Position numbers and translations under genes: made by a program | Source: Amborella trichopoda | Lineage: Eukaryota; Streptophyta; Magnoliopsida; Amborellales; Amborellaceae | Direction of reading: 5' to 3' | DNA: 64,000 nt | NCBI RefSeq assembly: GCF_000471905.2 | Contig: NW_006494943.1 | Location: 1,516,046 to 1,580,045, forward strand | Part shown: positions 46,601 through 58,900 of the stretch, piece by piece | How the letters are laid out: each line of letters begins with the position of its first letter | Position numbering within the stretch: position 1 is the stretch's first letter | The notes under the pieces: model-generated | What the model saw: only the letters and a program-made list of their open reading frames with translations | What the model was told of the DNA's origin: nothing | The model's database searches: none

Positions 46601-47990
46601 CAAAGGATTGGATTGGTCTCATGCCAACACTCTCTGTCGGACCCTAACTCCAATGGTTAGGCTTGTGGGCCCAGCTTACAAGTAAGCCAACTAACCTTCT
46701 CTTCTATTTTTTTTCAATTTTTATTTATTTTTAGTTATTTTTTCTCTTACTCTTTTTCTGAATCCCACTGTAAAAACCTCCCCCCTATTTTGAGCTCGCA
46801 CAGCTAGTGGACCACAACAAAAGAGACTGTGAGGTCATTTCTTTTGTAGTCTATACTTTGACAGAATTGCTATAATTTATCCACTAATCAACGAGTTTAA
46901 ACACAAAGGATGATGGGGGGAGATTTTGCTCCTCTTGCCTCTAACTAGTGTATAAACAAAACTATTTTAAAACATCAAATAATTTTTCCTTGCAAAAACA
47001 CAATTTTCCTCCACTTATTTCAAAATAATAAAACATTTGGTAACCATATATTATTCGCATACTATGAAGGTCTTTTTCGATTAGAACTTTTACTTTATAT
47101 ATGCATTGAAAAATACATATGCACAACAAAGTACATCTAGATCCATGACTGCAAATAGCTTTAAATCAACAATACTTTCATATACTGGTAATTCAACATA
47201 CAACTAACATAAATTATAACTCATTACTAGCCTTGAGCTTACATCTTGATTTTATAATTGCTCAAGAGAAATCCAATCTTATAAGAAATGGCATCACTTC
47301 CACACTTCAATAAGGGTGCCCTTGTATATAAAACATTCTAACATAAACTTGAGCTTGTCAAATAAATAGCAAACATTTTTGTATTGAAGAATACCTTGGT
47401 TTATTTCAAAATAATATAAGTACTTTGCAATATGATTTTATGAAGTTATTTTTATCATAATCCAGAGAGAAGTCAGTTATATGTCTCACATTGGCCATTT
47501 GGAGTTAGAGAGTGAAGCATATTCCTTTTTGTTCATTGAACGAGAATAACCCGTGGACAATGTACAACTATTGAGGTCTACCTTGCACCGCCTACATGGT
47601 GATTTTTGCCCAATAAATGGGCAAAATAGTTTAAGTGGCATGATATTATTTGATGATATATCTTTTTGTAAAATGTGAATATAACCCTTAACCACGAGAA
47701 GACAGTCTATTAGCCATGAGAGGTAACCATATGACTATTGATTACGTATTGAGAAGACATAATGTGACTACCAACATAATGTCTTCTAAAAAACATAAAC
47801 GGATGTTGATTCTTCTCAAAACATAATTAGTAGCCATACCGTGTCTTTAATGGCTAATACCCACATCAAGACCTCATCTTCACTATAACCATCAACATCT
47901 CATCTTCAGATAACTGGATGTTGATTCTTTAACTTAACATCTTATCTTCGGTATAACTGGATGTTGATTCTTTAACTTAGTGAGCCTCGT
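46601..47990. other. Repeat-like DNA, no gene seen
   Basis: AT-rich. A 69-codon minus-strand frame (47486-47695) may be copia debris but has no firm motif. AACTGGATGTTGATTCTTTA occurs twice (about 47912 and 47957) in a ~45-base tandem repeat. The distal copia domains are not recognised. Confidence 0.45.
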
Positions 47991-47998
47991 TATTAGTT

Positions 47999-48840
47999 TT
48001 ACCTTGCCATTTTGTTCCCACACCGGAACCCTTTCAATAATTTAAACAACAATATTTTTTTTATATGGCCGGGCTTGTCACAAAACCAACAACCACTTTT
48101 GTCTTGGTACTCTCTCCACTTTGATTGGCTACTTGAGGAATCTCTTGATGAACCAGCCCATTCATCCAACCAACCTTTTATCACAAGAACATCCATCCTC
48201 AAATTTATCAAACTAATTATCATCTTTTTCTTTCGAAGTTCATTAGTAATAAGTGCACTACAACATAATCCAATTTGAAGGATTCTTCATTGTAACAACT
48301 CAAGGTACTAATAAGATTATTGTAAGACTCTGGTAACAAACATTAGAACGTTAACGTCTTATTTCCTTATCTTCCTTATCAATTTTCAGCCCAACGCTCT
48401 TGAGTTCACATATTATATTGTTGGATTCGTTCAAGTGTATCGACAATTTCATATCTTCTCTCATCCTCAAAGAATATAATTTGTTTTTTTTAATGAAAAT
48501 TCGATTTGTGAGGACTTTGTTTGGTACAAATTTTCTAGCTTTGCCCCTAAGTCTGTCGAGCCATCTTTTCTCCCACTATATTAAATAGCATTTCATGCGC
48601 CAGATACAAGTGAATTGTGGCGAGCATCTTCCTACCCCATTCTTCCCATTCATCAACCTTCATACTTTCTAGTTTCTTAGATTTTTCTTATAGTGTTTTA
48701 TTAAGACCTTGTTGTACCAATATATCATCAACGTTTGTTTTTCAAAGTTCAAAAAATCTTTCATTCCATCAAATTTCTCTATTTTAAATTTGTAAGTAAT
48801 CAATTTCTCAAATCACTACACACTTTCCTTGATCTCTGAT
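47999..48840 (-). pseudogene. Second copia element: gag with zinc knuckle, decayed
   Basis: From about 48830 downward the minus strand gives FKIEKFDGMKDF, VLTNRIFIKKNKLYSLRMRE and a zinc-knuckle-like CWFCDKPGHIKK, in which the last Cys is replaced. This is the classic layout of a plant copia gag. Many stops break it. Protease and later domains were not found to the left, so the element is 3'-truncated. Confidence 0.7.
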
Positions 48841-48846
48841 ACCATT
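48833..48846 (-). promoter_or_regulatory. Primer-binding site of the second copia element
   Basis: The minus strand reads AATGGTATCAGAGA next to the LTR, close to the initiator Met tRNA complement. Confidence 0.75.
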
Positions 48847-49551
48847 TGTTGAAAACCGAGACTCTCTTGACTACCCTTTATTGTAGTGAACCCCCCAATA
48901 TAATAAATCCAATACCTCTAAACCAACTTGCCTATCACCGGCAAATCGATTTTAAGAAATCCATAGACATAATTGTATTATGATGAAGTAAATTTGAGAA
49001 AAATAAGATGAAATCAAGAGAAATTAAGATAGAAAATGCAATCATAATACTATGATCCATGATCCAATCGCCACAAACACAGAATTGTATGTTTTTCACC
49101 CAAAATCGGATTACATCTATGGGCAACAACTAATGATGGATTAACTACCAATGGAAGTATTACAAGTTTTGCAAGTATGTCGAGATCACCTTACAATAGT
49201 AGAGAAAAACTCAAAATGAATTTTCACACCACAAAGAAACCACCAATCCACTTAATTCTTGCTACCATCGACCAACTTCATCACCACAAAAAAATATCAA
49301 TAAAATCCGGCCCAATACAAGTGCAGAACAAAGCTAAGGTTTGTGCAAAACCCTTAATCTATTTCTTTCTCAAAGGTTTTCTTTTTTCTCTACAAAGAGT
49401 TTTTCTTCACACACTCAAAGAAAACCCTACGTTTCTCTCTCTACATAATGACTTTATATAACAATCATATTTTTTGTAATGAAAATAGCCCTTGACATTG
49501 AGAGAAATATCACACTTAAATAGGAGGTGATTTTGCATCACTATCCCAACA
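48847..49551 (-). repeat. 5' LTR of the second copia element
   Basis: Ends are TGTTG at 48847 and CAACA at 49551, a 5-base terminal inverted repeat. A TATATAAAGTCATTATG promoter-like box lies on the minus strand at about 49445-49460. Confidence 0.7.
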
Positions 49552-50389
49552 CTAAATGTCTCTCATCATATGTCAAGTAGTTTAGGGCCCTTCCTCTTGT
49601 AGGAATGTGAGATAGTGAGTTTTGAGTGGGACTGGCCCTATAGTTATCCTATCCTTGACAGACAATCCATTGTAGAGTCCATGAGAAATATCTGCCTTTT
49701 TTGAGATATCTCTCAAACCATGAAGTTTTTTATTCTAATATTTTATACAATTATAGGAGACTCAAAGAGGGATATATTGGCACAAGTTCAAGACCAAAAG
49801 GATTAGAAATGAGTGAGATTTAGCTCAGCAAACATACACTATCACATTCTCTAATTTCTACTATAAGTTTCTCCATTGTAGCTCAAACCACTTTCTAATA
49901 GGGACTTTATGGCCTAAAAATTTTATGAGGATTATATTCAAAAATTTTATGAGAAAAGTCCTTATATCTTGCAAAAATCCAATTTGAAGACACCAAGGTC
50001 TAGCCATCTACATTCTGCTTTAATCATCTCTATGACAATTCAAATTGCTCCCAAGATACACAATCATTAGGAACTACCCTTTTATGGATGAAAGATAATT
50101 GAGTGAGGAACATTCTCAACAAATTGCATGAGAAAAATCCTTATTTTTAAGAGATATCACAATTTGAAGACACCAAAGTTTGTCTATCTGATGAACAATG
50201 CTTGACATATGGTTTATAAATCCTTGACCTCCCATGTATAAGAAAATATACCAAATCAAATTTGACTACCATGAAATCTGAACTACAAGCTAAAGAGGCA
50301 CCAGGGATCATTTGCACAAAACGTTATTTGATCCTATGGAGAAGCAATATATCTCCTTGATGCAACAGCTCTAAACCTTTCATATTCTA
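49552..50389. other. Intergenic, with an imperfect long direct repeat
   Basis: A block at about 49920-50010 (TTTTATGAGAAAAGTCCTTA, CAATTTGAAGACACCAAGGT) recurs imperfectly at about 50105-50190 (ATGAGAAAAATCCTTATTTT, CAATTTGAAGACACCAAAGT). No gene. Confidence 0.55.
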
Positions 50390-50955
50390 TTATTTGGGAA
50401 CTGACAGCCAATGGATCATTTTTGGTCAAATCATTACATCAGGAGATCAGTAATGATATAGAGATCAGTAATGATATAATTCTTGAAGTGCAAAATCATA
50501 ACATTAAAGTCCGGAGCATAAAGGCTCCTCAAAGAGTGAGGGCCTTTTTATGGCTATTGGAGCAGGTTTGCATATTGACAAGTGAGCAGCTCAGAAAAAG
50601 GGGCAAAATACTTGTGAACATGTGCATTTTATGCAAACAAGATGTAGAAACTAGCAACCATCTATTTCTACATTGCCCTTATGTGAAGGTTTTATGGGGC
50701 TGGGTCTCAAGTCTATCGAATTGGTAGTGAATCATGCCTGGGACTATTCATCACCTCCTCGTACTCGTTCTTACTCCACCTTCCCCAAGCTTAGAGCTCA
50801 TCTGTGGCGCATCTTGATAGCAGCCTTTCTCTGGACTTTACGAAAGGAGAGGAATGCTCGAATGTTCAAGGGACAATCCAAAGCACCAGTAGATATTACC
50901 ATAGTGATGATGATGTTGGTAATTCATTGGGCACATTCCTCATTAAACTTAGGGG
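50390..50955 (+). pseudogene. LINE 3' end: zf-RVT domain and tail
   Basis: The plus strand encodes GSFLVKSLHQEI, APQRVRAFLWLLEQVCILTS, LRKRGKILVNMCILC and NHLFLHCPYVKVLW, the C-x2-C...H...C zf-RVT domain at the end of plant L1-type ORF2. After a frame shift near 50690 the next frame continues with LRAHLWRILIAAFLWTLRKE and RNARMF, the usual ORF2 tail. The RT and endonuclease are missing, so this is a 5'-truncated copy. An 18-base perfect tandem repeat (50443-50478) adds six codons in frame. Confidence 0.85.
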
Positions 50956-51330
50956 TCGTTTGGATACCTGAAAATATATTGTCTGTGAAATATATTACTG
51001 GTGTAATACATTATTGCGTAATACATTACCTGCAAATGGATTGTCATTGTTTGGGTAGTATTTAGATGCAATCTGGGAAATACATAGTTATTGTTTGGCT
51101 ATGTCTAGAAGAAATATAAGATATGCATTACCAACATGTTTTTTTCTTTTTCGGCTTTATACCCAAAATATGGTTGAGCGTACAATCCCTATTAGTATTT
51201 AGCTTAAACTTTATAATTGCATCAGGCATAAGAATTAGCCACACCTTTTGTATGCTTTTGCGTCTTAACTTGGAATCACATGTTTTCAAAATGTTAACAC
51301 TTTGAAATAACATACTTTTATTATGATAAC
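50956..51330. other. Possible TIR-element end next to the LINE
   Basis: GGGGTCGTTTGGATACCTG at 50953 resembles the start of a GTTTGG-type inverted-repeat element like that at 35835. No matching right end was found. Otherwise AT-rich, no gene. Confidence 0.3.
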
Positions 51331-53640
51331 CATCATATTTTTTATGTTTTCTTTTCTTGTGCTAAAGCCTTTTGATCATCTCTCTCCAGAATACTTCCAT
51401 GGGCAAATTCAAAATTAAAAAAGACTAATGTGATAAGACCAAATCATCATAGAGGAAGATTTTTGACAGAAAGACTAATGTGAACTTGTCTAGGGATTTT
51501 TCTTTTTTCTTCTTTTTTCCTTTCTTCTTTTTTCTTTCTTTCTTCTGGCAAAGATCATTTACAAGTAGTCTTGTTACAATAAATTATTGCTTCAAAGAAA
51601 ATAAATTTAACAAATGCAATATTTTAAAACTTTGATGTCACTAAACCAATTTTTTTAAAACAAAACTTAACCACAATTATTATGATTGGAAATATAAAGA
51701 CAATATAATTAAATATAGCAAGAAACGAAAAGGAAAACAAGTTTAGGTCAAACCCTCCAATAGAACTCTGAATTACTCTTGATCACAAATCTCAAACTTT
51801 AAGTACTACCGATAAAACCTAACAACATAACACAATATGAGAGATAGAGAGATCAATACCAACTAGGGTACCTCCTAAGATTAGCTTTAGAGAGAAAAAG
51901 AGATGATCTAAGTGGGGAGTGCCCCTTACCAAAAACTAAAGAGAGAGACCTTCTATGTTGGGACATGCCCCTTATTAAAAGATAGATAAATATTTAGAGA
52001 GAGAAGAGAGATTTTTGGTGCAGAAATTTATGGGCATGAGGTATTCTATTTATAGTGCAAAAATAAGATTAGGATTTCTTAGGGATTTTCATGACTTACA
52101 TCTTCTTATGGGAATGAATATGCACTATCGATTATGAGAATAAATATGTACTATTGATCTTGGGTGACTTGTGAGGTGAAAGATTTGAGTCATCCATTTC
52201 ATAGATAGACTATCAACATCATATCGAATGTGCTAAAACCTTTATCCCCTATTTTCTAAACTATTTCCTCATCAATAGAAATTAAATAGAACAATTTTGA
52301 TCATAATATTGTACTTATCAAAATTATGCACAAGTCTTCTCATGCTTTCCAAAATACATTCAAAGCTTCCTCAAGGCAAAGGCTTTCTAAAACATCACAT
52401 AACTTTATCTTCAAGCCAAAGCTTGATCTCACAAAATGGAAAGCTCCTTGGAGTGGGGCGTGCCACCTAGGTGGAACTCATGGGCCCCACCCACATTGTA
52501 ATGGTGGGTACGTATGCTTATTGGGCATTCGATGCAAAAATAAATTAATTAAAATTTATATGAATTTTAGAAATTCATAAAATCTAATTTGAATAATTAA
52601 ATCAATATAAAATCAATACATATGTTTTTATAACTCTAAATTTGATAAATAAAATATCTAAATATTTAGAAAAATTCAAATAACAATTCTCAAAATCATA
52701 TATCATTAAAATAAATATGATTAAATTTATTATATAAGAAAATGATCCATATGGTTTAAGAATTGAATAAATAAATACTGGGGCACGCCACCTTCAGCTA
52801 TAGACTACAATATACACTTGCTTTCTCAAACCGACCCAGTGTTGTCCATGACCCACAGTCCATACAGGGGCTCATTAATGGTCACAAAAGTCTACCCAAT
52901 GGGCAAGGAGTCATAATCTCAATTTATGGATTTAGGTATCTTTCGCATATATATAAGCTTCACCTTGAAAAGTGATTCGCTTTCTCAAAACAACTATCAT
53001 ATATGCATGCCGTGTGATGGCATGCGAATGACGATTTAGCCCCCATCTCTAAAGGTCACCATCACACACATGTGTCACACAGTCCCTCGGCTTATTCATC
53101 CGAACATACTCCAACATCATCAAGGGATCCCATTAAAACCCTTATCAGATAGTTTTTGATATGCATGCAACATGAATTTTTCCCAACCGTCTGGCCTAAT
53201 TCGTAAAAGCTCAGTTAGGTCTCAGCAAATATTATTCGCTTAGTATGGTCTATGAAGGACCACAATGCTACCGACTTCATGTTCCATTATATCAAAATGT
53301 CTATTATAATCACTCATAAAACCTTTAATGATCACATTCACCAAACAATTTTGCTAATGTCATAAGGTGGTGTACAAGCCCTCACCTCGTCCCACGGTAA
53401 GTGATCCTGATTACGGATGAAACATTGCTCAACTTACAGGCTAGAGAGGTCATCTTCAACCTCACTGAGAAAAGAACGGAGCAGTAGACAACCTAGTAAA
53501 AATGTCCACGCCATCCACCCCTTTCTTCTCCTCTTCTCTTTTCATCCTTCCTCTCATCTTCTCTCTCACTTGCTCCCTCTGTTTTTCGTATCTGTTGTGT
53601 ATCTCTTTTTGTAATCCTTCATCCACTCAATGAGTTAACA
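51331..53640. other. Repeat-like DNA without recognised genes
   Basis: A CT-rich tract lies at 51497-51546. The minus strand has CACTATAAATAGAATACC at about 52040-52060, which looks like an LTR promoter box. The sections at 52440-52520 and 52780-53420 are less AT-rich and resemble LTR sequence, but I found no ends, primer site or coding domain. Confidence 0.4.
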
Positions 53641-53663
53641 TTACAAAAAAAAAAAAATCACAA

Positions 53664-53905
53664 TAAGCTTATGATGCCTTGAATATCACTTCCGTAAATT
53701 TTTTCTCTATATATGAGGATTGCAGATTAAGCCATTGGGCATTCCCTGGCCAAAAGTAGATAAAATCTTGAAACTTTGGGACAACACTTATGATGCCTTG
53801 AATATCACTTCAACTAAAGTTTATCTGAATCCCAAAATGTTGATTAATAGACGGTAGGTCAAGCCATAAGGCATTTCTCGGCCAATGGTGGATAAAAAAT
53901 GTAGT
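53664..53905. repeat. 120-base tandem duplication, imperfect
   Basis: CTTATGATGCCTTGAATATC starts at 53667 and again at 53787. Both are followed by GTCAAGCCAT/TTAAGCCATTGGGCATT and CGGCCAA/TGGCCAAAAGTAGATAAAA. Confidence 0.8.
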
Positions 53906-55380
53906 AGACAGTTAGCCAAGCCTGTTGGACTAGTGGCCAAGCTCATTGCCCAAGCACCAAGCTTATTGAGCCTTATGTGAATAAAAAATGATCAAAGTTT
54001 TCACAAAACTTGGACAATAGACTTGTAACTCCTCTTTTAATCATCCATATGAGTCCCGCATGTGTCTGAGCTTGATAGGTTCGAATTTGATCCCATCCTT
54101 GGTCAGGCTTTATCAACATTCCTCATCCATCAATGCATTAACCATTTTAAAGGCATGGTTCAGTGTATGTTTCAATTTTATACATCCAATCAGGAACTAG
54201 AATGCATGAGCTAATTTAGCTTCTTACATAGAAAATTGGTGTGCTTGGTTACAAGCAGTGTTTGAAAAATGCCGATATGGATAAGAAGTGGCTAGTTTGC
54301 ATAGGGAATTGGTGAGAACTAATTTGGTCCCCAATTGGGATTTGGGAATCAGCCGGTTCCATAGGGAACCGGCCGGTTTTGTCAGGGCCAAAATGCCTGG
54401 TTCCTATATTTTTTATTTTTCATTTTTTATTTGGCGATTAACTCATCCGGATCAGTGATCAACCAATCTAGACTTGTTTCCCGGCTGGGTAGTTTACCTA
54501 ACCAATCCGGGTTTTAAAACATCTTGGTAGACGAAAAATTTTCTTTTTTCCTAATGGAGTACTTGACTTTGGTTACAAGGAAGTGTTTTTTGGGTAGCTT
54601 GGTTACAAGAAAGTTGATGCCAACTTACTTCAACTTTAGCATGATCTTCACATTGACAACGAGAACAGGCTTTGTGATAGGAAAACCGATGCCATGGAAT
54701 ACAAGTCCAAGGAAATACTTATGAATACAAGTCCAGAAATGAGAAACCTTCTCTCTCTCTCTCTCTCCCCTTTGCGAGTGTAATGGTTTGGAACGGCTCT
54801 GAATCAATGAAAGGTATGGTAATTGAACTAGAGAAAGTTCTAATTCGATCAAAATTAGTCCAACCACCAGTCAAAACAATTGAAATGGATTTGATAATAC
54901 ATAAAAATATATTACAAAAAATTGTCCAACTTTATTTAGCCAATTTAGCTGGTCAAAACCACCCATCCAACTAACGAAAACTAGTTAAAGATTGATTTTA
55001 AATGTATTTTATTGAACCAATTTTTTCTTTTGACTAGATTGACCATGACACTAGTTTACAAACCAACCAATGGAATCGATTGGCCCTAACTGGTCTCGAT
55101 GACACTACAATTTGGACAGTAGGATACAACTCAAATCATGTCATCTTTGGTGAGTCCCAATCTTTCTTCATCACCATGCAAAATCATAGATTAGGCAGTG
55201 ATGGTTTGTGAGGTGAGGACTCTACTTTTTTGAACCATATGTTTCATCTTTACTTCGTCGTACGATCATAATCAATTGGATAAGTCGGTACCTTTGGATT
55301 TGACCTCAATCTTATTATTATTCTTTTTCTTCTTCTTCTTTTCTTTTCTTTTTGTTTTGCTACGAATTTTCTTACAAGCA
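53906..55380. other. Intergenic, no gene seen
   Basis: Contains a (CT)n microsatellite at 54752-54769 and a short GGTTCC/CCGGTT-rich stretch (54340-54400) with repeated GGAACCGG-like words. No open frames of note. Confidence 0.5.
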
Positions 55381-55384
55381 TATT

Positions 55385-55640
55385 GTCATAAAATGTTTTA
55401 AGGCACTTTGGTCCTTGTAGAAATATTTCTTAGGAAATATCTTCACATGAAATTTTTTTTTCATGTGGTTCAATGTAGGAATATTTTCATTCCAATTAGC
55501 TGACAATTGGTGCGAAAAGAAGCACCAGGACCTATTAATATAAAAATATTTCTATACTTAACCACATGAAAGATTTCTTTCACATAAAAATAAATTTGAA
55601 GAAATATTTCATACGAAACAAACGTGGCCTTGGTTTTAAG
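55385..55640. repeat. Fold-back sequence upstream of PLR
   Basis: CACATGAAATTTTTTTTTCATGTG (about 55444-55467) is a hairpin. GAAATATTTCTTAGGAAATA at the left is echoed in reverse by TTTGAAGAAATATTTCATACG at the right. It may be an old MITE about 300 bases before the promoter. Confidence 0.45.
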
Positions 55641-55882
55641 CCACTCTAATAAGTAACCTGGACGCTTTGTATCCACCTAATTTGAGTCTGAGTACCAAAC
55701 CACCCTTTGTCATATATCATTACAACACATTTCTAATGTTAGGGAGCATTTCAATTTTTTACAAGCGTTTCGGAAATTCATTAATATGAATGAGGCTCAT
55801 AAACTTTTGCCACGAGCCCAAAAGGTTAGGTCATCTCAAGAGTTCAAAGAGAAATGCTATTATTTCTTGGTAGCGTTTTTTC

Positions 55883-55890
55883 TATAAATA
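55883..55890 (+). promoter_or_regulatory. Probable TATA box of PLR
   Basis: TATAAATA, 74-81 bases before the start codon, with a GAGAGAGAGAGAAAGAAG tract just before the ATG in the presumed 5' UTR. Confidence 0.7.
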
Positions 55891-55963
55891 CTGATGTCAT
55901 CCTATGGATTAGATCATGGACCAAGAATAAATCACACGCTCAGAGAGAGAGAGAAAGAAGAAA

Positions 55964-58900
55964 ATGGAGAAAAGCAGAGTCTTGGTGGTCGGTGGCACTG
56001 GGTACATTGGCCGGAGAATAGTGAATGCTAGCCTCGCCGCCGGTCATCCGACATTTATTCTGCAGAGGCTGGAAATCGGGCTAGACATAGACAAGCTCCA
56101 GATGCTCTTGTCTTTCAAGAAGCAAGGAGCCCACCTTGTTGAGGGCTCATTTTCCGACCACAAGAGCCTTGTCGAGGCCGTGAAGCTTGTGGATGTAGTC
56201 ATATCAGCCATTTCCGGTGTCCACTTTCGCAGCCACCAAATCCTTCTCCAGCTCAATCTTGTCGAGGCCATGAAAGAAGCTGGCAATGTGCAGGTAGGCT
56301 GGTTTTTTTTATGGTGGCCCGCTCAATTTTGGAATGATTAGATGTGTGGATGTTATTTCCTGCTCTTCCATCGCCATGAATGCATCGAGGAAAGGTCAAA
56401 CTATAATTTTGGTATTAATGTAAGCGTTTTGATGCACCTAAAGTGTTGTGCGCTTTTGGTGCACGCCTTACAATTTGCATCATTCAAAATAATGGCACGG
56501 TGCAGATTTCACTCGAAAATCTAAATAAAAGATTTGTTAATATGATACTCATCATTAACTTTAGGATGTAAGTTTCCATAAGGCTTAAGCTTTATAAAAA
56601 TAAAGTAAATCCTCACTGCGAATCCTTATCTAAAAAGTACTTTAGGCATCTAAAATCTCTACGATGAATATAAAATAAATTTTCAACACCTATTATTAAA
56701 TTTGAAGCTCAAAAAGTGGGTACAACAAGATCTACGAATACTTATTTTTATGATGAAATAGATGGCTTAGATAATATATTAATATATATATATATATTAT
56801 TATGATGGTTTGAGATCCTAATTTTTAAAATAACCATATTAGTCAAGGCCAAGATGATCGATTTGACGATTTTTGAGAGATTTATGTCCTTGAAACCGTT
56901 ATAACAAAAAGGGCTCAAAATAGACCGTTAATACTTAGAAGGACAAGCCCCTCAAAATTTTTATTTTTTGACAAATTTGCCCCCTGTTAGATCTATTTTT
57001 TGAAAGTTTAAAGAAATCCGATCTTTCTAATATCGGACTGCATTTAGATCTCATTTTTTTAAGGCTTAAGGCGGTCTAATATTTCTAACACCACATTTAG
57101 ATCTCAATTTTTTAAAGTTTAAGGCGATCTAATGTTTCTAATATCGGACCGCGTTTAAATCTCAATTTTTAAAGGTTTAGGTGCTCATGAAATTAAAAAA
57201 AAAAATTAAATGTGCGATCAAATATTAAAAACATCGGATCGGGGACAAATTTTAAAAAAAATGGAAAATCAAGGGGACAACAACCTCTGTATAAATATTA
57301 ATTTGTATTAAAGTGTCGCACGGTGAAACATTTGGGGCTGATTTTTTATTTTATTAAGGTCACTGTAGAGGACCAGTATTAAGGTCGTCACAAGTTTGAA
57401 TTGATACACCAGGGTTCCAATTGATACTTTGCCATTGGACCAAACCTCGCATTGATCAAATGCCTGTAAGAACGAATCCAATGGTTAATTACACATTTGG
57501 ACGGTTAACAACTGTCCTGTGTATGGTGTTCTACATTTGTTTTCTTTTTCTTCTTTTTTTTTCAAACGATTTCAATATTACTACTCTTATGTTTACAACA
57601 ACCCGTTGGAAAAATTGTTACCAGAAAGTGACAAGTTAATGCAAAGTGTGAGAGTCCACTTATGGTAGCGTAAGAAATGAAATGGTAACTACACCACACC
57701 ATTCACCGCCCTCCACATGGAAGTATGCACCGGAAAAAGGGGCTGGGCCGGGTTGGGCTGGGCTGAGCTGATGGCACACCCATATAATCGTGGCTTCAAA
57801 AAAATAGTAATTAATTTAATATTATAAAATCTTTAATTAATTTAATACTATAAAACCTGAATCAGTGAGACGATCGCTTTGTATATAAAAATCGGTATCC
57901 GATTATTGGATCGGCAATATGTATTCGTTCTATATTGTCTGAATTAGTGCTCCAAAAATTTTTAAAAAATAGTATCAGGTCTAGATTGTCTTAGTCCATG
58001 CTCTGAAAATACTAAAAAATAAATAAAATAAAAATAAAAATTAGGGGTTTATGATGAAGGGATTAAAGGGACTAAAAAAAATATTAGACAAATTTGAAAA
58101 AGGAAAAAAAATATAAGAGGGGATGAACTGAGCGGAGATCCATGACATACCAGAACTGGGTCGGTCCCAAACCATATTATCACCCTTATCAAAGATAGAT
58201 TTATTAAGAGGCCTGCATTTCTACATATGCGGGCTTGGCAACATACTCCAATAAAAAATTGATGGAAAATAAATAATTCAAAATAATACTGAATGACGTA
58301 AATCACATAACAAAATAAAAATGATATATCATAGGTTAAGTAAATTAAATATTCAAATATTATATTCATCTAACTTGTTGGAGCTAGAGCCAAAGATTTG
58401 CCTCATTTAATTTCTAGAAAATAACATATAATTAGATAAGAAAAACTATTTAAAATTTATTAAAAAAAGGGCCATATCGATAAAACTTAAAACTGAACTA
58501 AAATAAGAACAATCTATAAATTTCACATTTAATACAACCCAAATATAACAGTATATGCATAATATTTTTGTTCTTAAGAATATTATGGATGAAATATAAA
58601 ATTCAATATATTAGAAATAAAATGAAATACAAGAAATTAAATAAAACATAAAAGGGCTAAAGGCATTTGAAAGTATTCAAAATATATGAAATAAATAAAT
58701 TTAAATATGATATATTATATAAATATGGAAAAGTTTATATACCTGATCTCTACAACTACTGATGCACCTCAAAAATCTATCGGAAAGGATAGTTTTAATG
58801 TTGAAAAAACCCTTTGATTGATCATCTTGACATCGAGATGTATGACCATGAAAAATAAAAAGATTTTAAGTCTTAGAAATAGTGAATTTTACAACATATA

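Noticed and set aside
58049-58369. 106-codon hydrophobic minus-strand frame in PLR intron 1
   Set aside because: Composition follows the AT-rich intron and no family is recognised.
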